In this document: positions 1 to 7,672 of the stretch, in pieces | How positions within the stretch are numbered: the first letter of the stretch is position 1 | How the letters are laid out: each line of letters begins with the position of its first letter | Assembly: GCA_023398575.1 (NCBI GenBank) | Contig: JAEWSC010000078.1 | Coordinates: 1 to 29,658 of the forward strand | Length of the DNA: 29,658 nt | Direction of reading: 5' to 3' | From: Bacillota bacterium | GTDB lineage: Bacteria > Bacillota > Clostridia > Christensenellales > Aristaeellaceae | Translations under genes and position numbers: made by a program | The notes under the pieces: generated by a model | What the model saw: only the letters and a program-made list of their open reading frames with translations | Told to the model about the DNA's origin: nothing | The model's database searches: none

Positions 1-1241
1 GTATCCGCCATTGAGACAGGCTCCTGTACAGCATCTGTATTCATAAACTCCTTCACATTCCGGCTAAACAGCAAGGGGACCGAAACGAATATCAGCAGCA
101 AAAAGGAGCAGATGATGGTAGGCCGCAGCCCGGCAATACTGGCAACAATCCCGCTCAGCGCCATAGCAATGGGCTGCAGGCTTTGCATAACAGTGCCTAG
201 CACGCCAAATACCTTGCCCCTGTGATTGCTGGGCACAGTGGATTGGATGATCGTTTGAAACATCATATTGACAATGGCATTGGTAACCCCCGCAATAAAA
301 GCCAATGGGAACATCCATACAACGCTTCGCAAAAAGCCTATCGGCGCAAAAGCGCACACCATGATCATTAGCGACGTGCAAAACAAGCCCGCCCGCTGGT
401 TCGGCTTGATTTTTACCACGGAAAAAACCAACATCCCCACGACTGCACCAAGCATCATGCAACCCATCATATAGCCATAATTGGCCACACCAAACTCCGG
501 CGTGCTATTAAAAAGCGGGGTCAATAGCGTCATTGACATAGTTGCAAAAAAATTGATAAACATAGCGACGAATAGAATCGCCCGGATGCCTTTGCTGCCA
601 AAGGTGTACTTCATCCCATCCAACATGTCTTTCAATATCCGCTGGTTTTTTGCCTCATGCCGGACAGGCGGTATTTTCATAAACAATTGTGTCACAGAAG
701 CATACAAAAAGGACAGACCGTTGATTAAAATCAGCAGCGGTGCTTTGAGGGCAGCATATAAAAAGCCGCCCAGCGAATTGCCAAGCAAGCTGGAAAGCGA
801 GGAGGAAAGTCCTCTGGCAGAATTGGCTTTGGACAAATTCTCACGGTCTACGATCTCAGGAATCGTGGATGAAATGGCCGGAGAGAAGAATGCCCCGCAG
901 GCACCGGAGAGTATGGCCAGAGGGAATATGACCCAGAAGGGGAAGATATCAAAAAGCAGCATGGCCCCCATCAGCGTATAGAGGGTTCCACGCAAAAAAT
1001 CGGCTGCTACAATGATCCATTTCCGGTTTGCCCTATCCGCAACCGCGCCGGCAAAAGGGCCCAGGAGCACTCCCGGAATAGCAAACGCCGCTTCCACAAT
1101 TCCCATCAGCGCAGTATTTCCACCCGTTCTTTCCAGCACCCAGAACCCTAGCGCAACAGCAAAGGCGGCATTGCCGAAATCTGATATCAGCTGTCCCTGC
1201 CACAAAATCGCAAAATTCCGGTTCCAAAGCTTGCTTTTCAT
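1..1241 (-). CDS. MFS exporter, partial (C-terminus beyond window)
   Basis: The minus strand is open from an ATG at 1239-1241 to the left edge, giving 413 codons without a stop, so the C-terminus lies outside the window. The protein starts MKSKLWNRNFAILWQGQLIS and has about eleven to twelve hydrophobic segments. An MFS loop 2-3 motif is visible as GPFAGAVADRANRKW near residue 60. This organisation fits the EntS/MefA-like MFS_3 branch, whose members export drugs, siderophores or other small molecules by proton antiport. The substrate cannot be read from sequence. The start is fixed by a GGAGG at 1247-1251, five bases upstream; another ATG at 1255-1257 is out of frame. The gene is separated from argS by 235 bp that hold the argS terminator. 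I saw no convincing -35 for it, only an AT-rich stretch at 1265-1285. Confidence 0.85.
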   Translation of the reverse strand, partial: MKSKLWNRNFAILWQGQLISDFGNAAFAVALGFWVLERTGGNTALMGIVEAAFAIPGVLLGPFAGAVADRANRKWIIVAADFLRGTLYTLMGAMLLFDIFPFWVIFPLAILSGACGAFFSPAISSTIPEIVDRENLSKANSARGLSSSLSSLLGNSLGGFLYAALKAPLLILINGLSFLYASVTQLFMKIPPVRHEAKNQRILKDMLDGMKYTFGSKGIRAILFVAMFINFFATMSMTLLTPLFNSTPEFGVANYGYMMGCMMLGAVVGMLVFSVVKIKPNQRAGLFCTSLMIMVCAFAPIGFLRSVVWMFPLAFIAGVTNAIVNMMFQTIIQSTVPSNHRGKVFGVLGTVMQSLQPIAMALSGIVASIAGLRPTIICSFLLLIFVSVPLLFSRNVKEFMNTDAVQEPVSMAD

Positions 1242-1388
1242 ACATGCCTCCAGCCATCCATTTTTAACACTGTAAATATAATCCCAAATACAAAAAAAGG
1301 AACGTGGTTTGGCATTAGATTCTGGTTAAAAAATGATGTGAAGCCATTTGCTCAATGTACGTTACAAGGAGAAAGGCTCGCGATGAAG

Positions 1389-1440
1389 AAAAAAAGGGAA
1401 TCGATCCCGTACGGCTTAATACCGCTTGTTATCGATTCCC
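1389..1440 (-). terminator. Intrinsic terminator of argS
   Basis: A perfect 10-bp inverted repeat (GGGAATCGAT at 1396-1405, ATCGATTCCC at 1431-1440) encloses a 25-nt loop that can form a smaller inner pairing. Read on the minus strand it is followed by an uninterrupted T-run (complement of the A-run at 1389-1395). It lies 37 bp past the argS stop. The rest of the 1242-1476 gap holds no gene I can support. Confidence 0.8.
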
Positions 1441-1476
1441 GCAGTTCTTATGTAAAACGAAAAGACAGGTGTGCTA

Positions 1477-3195
1477 TTACATCCGCTCCGGTGCATCTAT
1501 ACCAATCAAATACAATCCTTGCTTTACCACATTTTTGACAGCTTTGGTCAGCGCCACCCGTGCCGCAGCCAGGCTGTCACCGTCATCGAGAATGCGGTGT
1601 TCATAATAGAACTTATTGTATGCCTGGCATAGGTCAGTAACGGCTCGGGTAATAATAGAAGGCTCATAGCGCAGCGCGGCCTCCGCCACCACATCGGGGA
1701 AACGGGACAGCTGGCGCAAAATCTCCTGGGCTTCGTCATCGGTAAGGGCCGTATAGTCCGCCTCCGGCAGGGTAACCTCCTCCGCCTTACGCAAGAGTGA
1801 GCAGCATCTGGCATGGGTGTACTGTACATAGGGGCCGGTTTCGCCATCGAAGTTCAATGCCCTGTCCCACCAGAAGTCGATATCCTTGATACGGTTGTTC
1901 TGCAAATCGGCATAGATCACCGCACCGATACCCACCTGGCGGGCCACGTCTTCCTTGTTTAATAGCTGCGGGCTCTTCTCTTCAATAATCGCCATGGCCT
2001 TTTCCTGTGCTCTGGCCAGCAAATCTTCCAGATAGACCACATGGCCTTTTCTGGTGGCCAGGGTTTGGCCTTCATAGGAGATCATGCCAAAGGCCACATG
2101 CGTTAAGTCTTTGGCCCAGGGGTAACCCATTAATTCCACAACCTTCATCCACTGGCGGAAGTGCAAATCCTGCTGATAGGCCACCACATACAGGCACTTG
2201 TCAAAGTGGTACGTATCCTGGCGGTACAGCGCCGCAGCGATATCACGTGTGGAATACAGCGTAGCCCCATCCTTTTTCAGGATCAGGCAAGGAGGCATTT
2301 TATACGGCTCCAAATCAACGATGGACGCACCGTCGCTTACGGTGAGCAGGTTCTTTTCCCGCAGTTCCGCAACGACCCGGTCCATTTTATCATTGTAAAA
2401 GCTTTCACCGGCATAGCTGTCAAAGGAAACACCTAACAGGTCATATACCTTCTGCGTATCCTTTAATGTCAAATCCTTGAACCAGTTGAAGATGGAAAGT
2501 GCTTCTTCCTGTCCGTCCTCAATGGCTTTGAACCAAGCCCGGCCTTCATCCTCCAAAGAGGGATCCTTTTCAGCTTCATCGTGAAAGCGTACATACAAAT
2601 CAACCAGCGCCTGCACGCCGCCTTGGGCCACCATCTCCTGGGAACCCCAATGTTTGTAGGCTGCGATCATCTTGCCGAACTGGGTGCCCCAGTCGCCCAA
2701 GTGATTGATACCAATGGTTGTATAGCCAAGGAAATTAAAAATGCGCTTGAGGCTATGGCCGATCATGGTAGTGCTCAAATGGCCAATGTGAAAGCGCTTG
2801 GCAATGTTGATGGAGGAATAGTCCAAGCAAATGGTTTTGCCTGCGCCTTCATCGGATGCGCCCCATTTTTCCCCTGCAGCAAGCACACTTTCAAGGGTCT
2901 CCTTGGCAAAGTTCTCACGGTTCAAAAAGAAATTTAAATATCCGCCGGCGGCAATTTGCCTGGCGGTTTGAGGCGCGTCAATGGCTGATTGCAGTTTGGC
3001 AGCAATCGCAGGCGGCGCTAAACGCAGCACCTTGGCCAGGCGGAAGCAAGGGAAAGCATAATCGCCCATCTCCCTTTCCGGGGGGATTTCCAAAAATCCG
3101 GCGATCTCACCGGCCCCGGGCAGGTTTTCCATACCGGCAAAGGCAGATTTTATGCCTTCTTCAATCAATGCAGCGATGCGGGCCTTCATATCCAT
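1477..3195 (-). CDS. argS: Arginyl-tRNA synthetase
   Basis: Class I aminoacyl-tRNA synthetase that charges tRNA-Arg with arginine using ATP in the cytoplasm. The 572-residue product has the order expected of ArgRS: an N-terminal Arg-tRNA-synt-N domain (about residues 1-80), a Rossmann catalytic domain with the HIGH signature in FHIGHLSTT (about 136-139), a degenerate KMSKS region near ATRKGHVVYLEDLL, and a C-terminal DALR anticodon-binding domain ending in the family-typical APERM. The length matches the family. I chose the ATG at 3193-3195 because AAAGGAG sits about 7 bases upstream of it. A longer in-frame start at 3216 would place that ribosome binding site inside the coding region, and a third ATG at 3189 is also possible. 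It is monocistronic, with its own promoter and terminator. Confidence 0.96.
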   Translation of the reverse strand: MDMKARIAALIEEGIKSAFAGMENLPGAGEIAGFLEIPPEREMGDYAFPCFRLAKVLRLAPPAIAAKLQSAIDAPQTARQIAAGGYLNFFLNRENFAKETLESVLAAGEKWGASDEGAGKTICLDYSSINIAKRFHIGHLSTTMIGHSLKRIFNFLGYTTIGINHLGDWGTQFGKMIAAYKHWGSQEMVAQGGVQALVDLYVRFHDEAEKDPSLEDEGRAWFKAIEDGQEEALSIFNWFKDLTLKDTQKVYDLLGVSFDSYAGESFYNDKMDRVVAELREKNLLTVSDGASIVDLEPYKMPPCLILKKDGATLYSTRDIAAALYRQDTYHFDKCLYVVAYQQDLHFRQWMKVVELMGYPWAKDLTHVAFGMISYEGQTLATRKGHVVYLEDLLARAQEKAMAIIEEKSPQLLNKEDVARQVGIGAVIYADLQNNRIKDIDFWWDRALNFDGETGPYVQYTHARCCSLLRKAEEVTLPEADYTALTDDEAQEILRQLSRFPDVVAEAALRYEPSIITRAVTDLCQAYNKFYYEHRILDDGDSLAAARVALTKAVKNVVKQGLYLIGIDAPERM

Positions 3196-3236
3196 GAGCC
3201 ATTCTCCTTTGGACACTTCACTGTGTATTACGGTCT

Positions 3237-3265
3237 ATCTTACCATAGCCGGGGGCTTGGCGCAA
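3237..3265 (-). promoter_or_regulatory. Sigma-A promoter of argS
   Basis: On the minus strand: -35 TTGCGC (3260-3265), a 17-nt spacer, -10 TAAGAT (3237-3242). Transcription would start about 35 bp upstream of the argS start codon. It is back to back with the tex promoter. Confidence 0.65.
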
Positions 3266-3306
3266 CGGATTTTCAGTAGGATTGTGGATGCCTTTTTGAC
3301 CAGGGC

Positions 3307-3336
3307 TTGAAAAATTATGTCCTTTCAGGATACAAT
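3307..3336 (+). promoter_or_regulatory. Sigma-A promoter of tex
   Basis: -35 TTGAAA (3307-3312), an 18-nt spacer and -10 TACAAT (3331-3336), about 30 bp upstream of the tex start codon. Confidence 0.65.
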
Positions 3337-3367
3337 ACAGGGTAGCATTCTATTCGGAGGATGAAAA

Positions 3368-5518
3368 ATGACTTTCGCACAAACGTTGTCCACTGAGTTT
3401 CATATTCAGCCCTGGCAAGTAGAGGCGGTGATCCGCCTTTTGGATGAGGGGAACACCGTCCCCTTTATCGCCCGCTACCGTAAGGAGCAGCACGGAGAAT
3501 TGAACGATCAGGTGCTTCGTGATCTTTCTCTGCGTTTGGAGCAGCTTCGTACATTACAAAAGCGGCGGGAAGAAATTCTTTCTTCCATGGAAAAGCAGGG
3601 CGTGCTGACAGAAGAATTGCAAAAGGCTGTGAACGCCGCAGAGACGGCCGGCTCGCTGGAGGATATATATCGCCCTTACAAGCCCAAGCGGCGCACCCGG
3701 GCCACCATCGCCCGGGAGAAGGGGCTAGAACCGCTTGCCAATATACTGCTGATGCAAAACATCAAATCCGGCAAGGCAGAAGATCTGGCCATACCGTATG
3801 TTTCTGAGGAAAAGGGTGTTGCGGATACGGAAGCCGCCCTAAACGGAGCCATGGATATCCTGGCTGAGGATTTTTCCAACGACGCCAGCATACGCACGAA
3901 ATTGAAAGAACTGTACCACCGCACCTGCCAGGTAAAGGTCAAGGCGGCCAAGGAAGAAGACTCTGTTTACCGCATGTATTACGACTATCAGGAACCTTTG
4001 AGGTTAATGCCCTCCCATCGGGTGCTGGCCATGAACCGGGGCGAAGCCGAAGGCTTTCTAAAAGTAGGCCTTGCGATGGAAGAAACCGACGCTATCCGTG
4101 AAGTGGCGTCTCCCTTTGTACGCCACGGCAGCATTACTACGCAATATGTGCAGATGGCGGCAGAAGATAGCTACCGGCGTCTGATCGCACCTTCGCTGGA
4201 TAATGAGCTGCGCGGCGAGCTGACCGACAAAGCCCAAGAAGCCGCCGTAAAGGTTTTTGCCAACAACCTAAAGCCGCTTTTGATGCAGCCGCCGGTCAAG
4301 GGCAAGGCTGCCATTGGCTTGGACCCGGGTATACGCACCGGCTGCAAAACAGCTGTGGTGGATGAAACAGGCCGGGTGCTGGACACGGCGGTGATCTATC
4401 CCCTACCCAGCCATGGCCGAGTGGAGCAATCCAAAGAAACGGTAAAAAAGCTCATCCGCAAGCATCAGGTGCAGGTAGCCGCCATCGGCAACGGCACGGC
4501 CTCCCGGGAGACAGAAGAATTTTTTGTGTCTGTCATGCACGATATGCCGGGGGAGAACGTCTCCTACATGGTGGTCAATGAAGCAGGTGCATCCGTCTAC
4601 TCCGCTTCGCCCTTGGCTGCCAAGGAATTTCCCCAGTTTGACGTATCGCTGCGCAGCGCCATCTCCATTGCCCGCCGCCTGCAGGATCCCCTGGCTGAGC
4701 TGGTCAAAATCGATCCCAAATCCATCGGTGTGGGCCAGTACCAGCATGATCTAAAAGAGGCGGAGCTGGATTCAGCCCTATCCGGCGTGGTGGAGGATTG
4801 CGTTAACGCCGTAGGTGTGGATGTGAATACCGCCAGCCCGTCGCTGCTTTCACACATTGCCGGCATCAACAATACCGTAGCGCAAAATATTGTGGCCTTT
4901 AGGGAAGAAAACGGTCCTTTTACTACCCGCGCCGGGCTGAAAAAGGTACCCAAGCTGGGACCCAAGGCTTTTGAACAGTGCGCCGGTTTTTTGCGTGTTC
5001 CCGGTGGAAAGAATCCCCTGGAGAACACCGGAGTGCATCCTGAATCCTACGAAGCGGCTGAGGAACTGCTAAAGCTGGCGGGCCTCACCGTGCGTACCGC
5101 ACCTGGAAACCTTTTAAAAAAAGTAGAGGAAATGGGTGTCGAAAGCGCCGCCAAGAAGCTGGGTATTGGTTTGCCTACCCTTCGGGATATTGTAAAGGAG
5201 CTGGAAAAGCCGGGCCGCGACCCACGTGACGAGCTGCCGCCGCCGCTGATGCGCAAGGACGTGCTCACCATGGAAGACCTGGTTCCCGGCATGGAGCTCA
5301 AGGGCACTGTCCGCAACGTGGCCGACTTTGGCGCCTTTGTGGACATCGGTGTCCACCGGGATGGCCTTGTCCACGTATCCCAATTGAGCCGCCGCCGGGT
5401 AAACCACCCCGGTGAAGTTGTGCGCGTTGGCGATATCGTTACTGTATGGGTGGTCTCTTCAGAAAAAGATAAGAACCGTATTTCCCTCACCATGATCCCT
5501 CCCACAGAAAAGAAGTGA
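3368..5518 (+). CDS. tex: Tex-family S1 RNA-binding transcription accessory protein
   Basis: A cytoplasmic nucleic-acid-binding protein of 716 residues, the usual Tex length. The domain order is that of Tex: an N-terminal helical region with the hallmark VPFIARYRKE and the linker SLEDIYRPYKPKRRTRATIA, a YqgF/RNase-H-like domain from about residue 315 (IGLDPGIRTGCKTAVVD), paired helix-hairpin-helix motifs (VNTASPSLLSHIAGIN, about 490-560) and a C-terminal S1 domain (about 640-707, GTVRNVADFGAFVDIG). Tex binds RNA and is linked to transcription and RNA turnover and, in some species, to virulence gene expression; its exact biochemical role is unsettled. The start is supported by GGAGG at 3356-3360, seven bases upstream. 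It is monocistronic, divergent from argS and convergent with the amylase gene. Confidence 0.96.
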   Translation: MTFAQTLSTEFHIQPWQVEAVIRLLDEGNTVPFIARYRKEQHGELNDQVLRDLSLRLEQLRTLQKRREEILSSMEKQGVLTEELQKAVNAAETAGSLEDIYRPYKPKRRTRATIAREKGLEPLANILLMQNIKSGKAEDLAIPYVSEEKGVADTEAALNGAMDILAEDFSNDASIRTKLKELYHRTCQVKVKAAKEEDSVYRMYYDYQEPLRLMPSHRVLAMNRGEAEGFLKVGLAMEETDAIREVASPFVRHGSITTQYVQMAAEDSYRRLIAPSLDNELRGELTDKAQEAAVKVFANNLKPLLMQPPVKGKAAIGLDPGIRTGCKTAVVDETGRVLDTAVIYPLPSHGRVEQSKETVKKLIRKHQVQVAAIGNGTASRETEEFFVSVMHDMPGENVSYMVVNEAGASVYSASPLAAKEFPQFDVSLRSAISIARRLQDPLAELVKIDPKSIGVGQYQHDLKEAELDSALSGVVEDCVNAVGVDVNTASPSLLSHIAGINNTVAQNIVAFREENGPFTTRAGLKKVPKLGPKAFEQCAGFLRVPGGKNPLENTGVHPESYEAAEELLKLAGLTVRTAPGNLLKKVEEMGVESAAKKLGIGLPTLRDIVKELEKPGRDPRDELPPPLMRKDVLTMEDLVPGMELKGTVRNVADFGAFVDIGVHRDGLVHVSQLSRRRVNHPGEVVRVGDIVTVWVVSSEKDKNRISLTMIPPTEKK

Positions 5519-5530
5519 CCGCATAAACGC

Positions 5531-5579
5531 AACAAAAGGGGAGGAGCCGTCAAGTAAAGGCTCCTCCCCGTTTGCTTGT
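5531..5579. terminator. Bidirectional terminator between tex and amylase
   Basis: A perfect 11-bp stem (5538-5548 with 5559-5569; GGGGAGGAGCC and its complement) around a 10-nt loop. The plus-strand tail is GTTTGCTTG; the minus-strand tail, from the complement of AACAAAA, is TTTTGTT. It sits between two convergent genes and probably serves both. Confidence 0.85.
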
Positions 5580-5591
5580 AAAGATGAAATA

Positions 5592-7046
5592 TCAAGCTTG
5601 AGAAAATCCCCAAACAGAAACAGATCCCCCAGCAACAAAAAAGGTTCCAAAGCCTTGATCATCCAGCTTCACAGTCTCGTTCCTTACGCCCATCAGGTCT
5701 TTCAACTCTCTTCCTGCATGACCTACTCCCAGGCACATTCTCTTTTCTCCATCCTCGCCATTGCTGATAAGTACAGCAATGCCGGAGTCTGGATGCTCGC
5801 CGTCGCCCTTGCGTGTAAAGCCAATCACATTGGGATGATCAAAGTAATCCTCCTGCTCCCCATAGGCATACAGCTTTCTGGCTAAGAGCAGCTTATCCAG
5901 AATGTCTTTTTTCCCAGCAATGGGATTCTCCCCTTCAACACCTTCATAATCGCCATAAAACACACAAGGGTACCCATCTTGCCTTAGCAATATTAGCGCA
6001 TAGGCAATAGGTTTAAACCAATCCTCCACCCAGGAAGCAAGCGCCTGGCCTGGCTGGGAATCATGATTGTCCACAAAGGTTACGGCGTGAAAGGGTGCCA
6101 CGGTCACCAGCGTGTCGGCTAATATTTTTGACAGATCAAAATCCCGCCCCCGATGGGATGCTTCATGAAATCGAAAGTGCAGCGCCACATCAAACAACTG
6201 CAAAGCATGGCCCATTCTCTCCAAATACCCGTTCAGCTTTTGAACATCCCCGTGCCAATACTCTCCAATGATAGGAAAATCAGTACCTGCCTCCATGCGC
6301 ATATGATCAATAAAGTTGCGCATAAACATTTCGTCGATGTGTTTCAGTGCATCCATCCGGAAACCGTCCAGCGCCAGCTCCCGTAAGAACCATACACCCC
6401 AACGATGCACTTCTTCGACCACATATCCATTGTGATAATCAATATCGGCCGACATAAGATAGTCAAAATTCTGCTTCTCATTATCCACATGGCGCGACCA
6501 TACCTTGCCCTCCCCGGCAATTTTGAAGATGGCGTTTTTCTTGGACAGCTCATCCCGATCCACTGCAGAAAAGTGCGTATAATTCCATTGAAAATCCGAG
6601 TATTTCCCGCCCCGTCCCGGAAAATAGAATTTCGTCCATCCCTGCACCTCCTGAGGCGGACCCATCTCCTTTTCCCGGTCGTTGGGGTCCACTTCAATGG
6701 CCTGAAACAGTTCCGCCTCATCAGCGCCGGACTTATGATTGAGTACCACATCGCCATACACCTGTATCCCATGGGTATGAAGCGTATGAATTGCGCTTAT
6801 CAAGGATTCTTTGTCCCCATATTTGGTGCGCACAGAGCCCTTTTGATCAAACTCGCCCAAGTCATATAAATCATAGATATCATACCCCGTGCTGTTTTGC
6901 TGGGAGCCCTTGGTACAGGGGGGAATCCATACTGCAGCCACTCCCAGTTGGGTTAAATGATCTGCCTCCCTTTGCAGCCTTTTCCAATGCTGCCCATCGT
7001 TTTTTATATTCCATTCAAAAAATTGCATCATTACGGCATTGTTCAT
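5592..7046 (-). CDS. Cytoplasmic alpha-amylase (GH13_5-like)
   Basis: Retaining endo-acting alpha-1,4-glucanase of glycoside hydrolase family 13, 484 residues, the length of Bacillus liquefying amylases without their signal peptide. All four GH13 conserved regions are present: region I DVVLNH (99-104), region II GFRMDALKH with nucleophile D232, region III GEYWH with acid/base E262, and region IV FVDNHD with D329. The N-terminus (MNNAVMMQFFEWNIKNDGQH) starts directly in the barrel, so the enzyme should act inside the cell on glycogen or imported maltodextrins. The start is supported by AAGGAG, about 9 bases upstream. It lies downstream of the YeaQ-like gene on the same strand and ends against a bidirectional terminator. 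The specific substrate is inferred, not visible. Confidence 0.94.
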   Translation of the reverse strand: MNNAVMMQFFEWNIKNDGQHWKRLQREADHLTQLGVAAVWIPPCTKGSQQNSTGYDIYDLYDLGEFDQKGSVRTKYGDKESLISAIHTLHTHGIQVYGDVVLNHKSGADEAELFQAIEVDPNDREKEMGPPQEVQGWTKFYFPGRGGKYSDFQWNYTHFSAVDRDELSKKNAIFKIAGEGKVWSRHVDNEKQNFDYLMSADIDYHNGYVVEEVHRWGVWFLRELALDGFRMDALKHIDEMFMRNFIDHMRMEAGTDFPIIGEYWHGDVQKLNGYLERMGHALQLFDVALHFRFHEASHRGRDFDLSKILADTLVTVAPFHAVTFVDNHDSQPGQALASWVEDWFKPIAYALILLRQDGYPCVFYGDYEGVEGENPIAGKKDILDKLLLARKLYAYGEQEDYFDHPNVIGFTRKGDGEHPDSGIAVLISNGEDGEKRMCLGVGHAGRELKDLMGVRNETVKLDDQGFGTFFVAGGSVSVWGFSQA

Positions 7047-7061
7047 TTTATCATCTCCTTA

Positions 7062-7111
7062 TATAAAGCGGGCAGAAATCGATGGCGTCTTCTCCCACCG
7101 TTTTCTGCCCG
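7062..7111 (-). terminator. Hairpin between YeaQ-like gene and amylase (terminator or leader hairpin)
   Basis: Perfect 10-bp inverted repeat (CGGGCAGAAA at 7069-7078, TTTCTGCCCG at 7102-7111) with a 23-nt loop. On the minus strand it is followed by CTTTATAT, a short U-rich tail, and then at once by the amylase Shine-Dalgarno. It may end the YeaQ-like transcript, act as an attenuator in the amylase leader, or both. The tail is weaker than at other terminators here. Confidence 0.5.
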
Positions 7112-7126
7112 AAAAGCAACTACATT

Positions 7127-7135
7127 TTTATACCA
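7127..7135 (-). promoter_or_regulatory. Possible extended -10 promoter of amylase
   Basis: Minus strand TGGTATAAA: a TGn extended -10 followed by TATAAA, about 80 bp upstream of the amylase start. No good -35 is visible at 16-18 bp. If real, the hairpin at 7069-7111 lies in the amylase 5' leader. Confidence 0.35.
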
Positions 7136-7144
7136 GTGCATCCA

Positions 7145-7393
7145 TTATCTTCGGATTGCGTTGACAACAGTAAGCAAAATGAGTGAGCCTGCCACAGCCA
7201 CAATCAGGCTCCACAAGTTAAATCCGGTTACGCCGTGGCTGCCAAGCAGGCTAAACACAAAGCCGCCAATGGCCGCACCAATAATACCAACGACAATATT
7301 CAAAAAAGCACCCATCCGAGGGTTATTGCCCGAAAGCATACTGGCAATCCAGCCTGCCAAAGCACCAAAGATAATCCAACTGATAATTCCCAT
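7145..7393 (-). CDS. GlsB/YeaQ/YmgE-family small membrane protein
   Basis: An 82-residue, very hydrophobic, glycine-rich protein with about three membrane helices. It begins MGIISWIIFGALAGWIASML and carries the family's central GAFLNIVVGIIGAAIGGFVF. The family (transglycosylase-associated, GlsB/YeaQ/YmgE) is widespread and often stress- or stationary-phase induced; its molecular function is unknown. The length is typical. AAGGAGAG lies a few bases upstream of the ATG. It is followed on the same strand by the amylase gene, with a hairpin between them, so the two may be partly co-transcribed. Confidence 0.9.
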   Translation of the reverse strand: MGIISWIIFGALAGWIASMLSGNNPRMGAFLNIVVGIIGAAIGGFVFSLLGSHGVTGFNLWSLIVAVAGSLILLTVVNAIRR

Positions 7394-7450
7394 AAGGCAC
7401 TCTCCTTTTCACTTGTAATAACAAGGCATATAAGCCTTTATGAAATGTAT

Positions 7451-7477
7451 ATACCCATACCAGGACCCGCTTGAAAC
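7451..7477 (-). promoter_or_regulatory. Candidate promoter of YeaQ-like gene (sigma-B-like or sigma-A)
   Basis: On the minus strand GTTTCA (7472-7477), 15 nt, GGGTAT (7451-7456), close to the Bacillus general-stress sigma-B pattern GTTT-N(12-15)-GGGTAT. The same DNA also reads as a sigma-A site, TTTCAA with 17 nt to TATATA. It lies about 58 bp upstream of the start codon. Many Clostridia lack sigma-B, so the stress reading is tentative. Confidence 0.3.
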
Positions 7478-7550
7478 GAAACACCCTGCAGAAGGGAGAG
7501 TGAAGGTAGGATGGCTTGCACACGGCGCATGTTTTATCGTGCTTTCCAAA

Positions 7551-7586
7551 CAAAAAAAGACCCGGTACAGGCTTGCGCCGTGTACC
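7551..7586 (-). terminator. Terminator downstream of Nudix-HAD gene
   Basis: On the minus strand GGTACA (7586-7581) pairs with TGTACC (7569-7564) around an 11-nt loop, followed by GGGTCTTTTTTTG. It lies about 85 bp after the Nudix-HAD stop. The gap 7394-7672 otherwise holds the candidate YeaQ-like promoter and an overlapping inverted repeat at 7520-7583, but no gene I can support. Confidence 0.65.
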
Positions 7587-7672
7587 AGATCAATAACAGA
7601 AAATGTGTGTCCATGCCTGCATGAGAGGGGTAAGTGATTCCCGCCTGTTCTGATTTATAAGCAGCCAGGTAT

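Noticed and set aside
64..462. 132-codon minus-strand open frame at the left end
   Set aside because: It is the wrong frame of the MFS gene, which is open in another minus frame from 1241 to the edge and has a clear MFS sequence.
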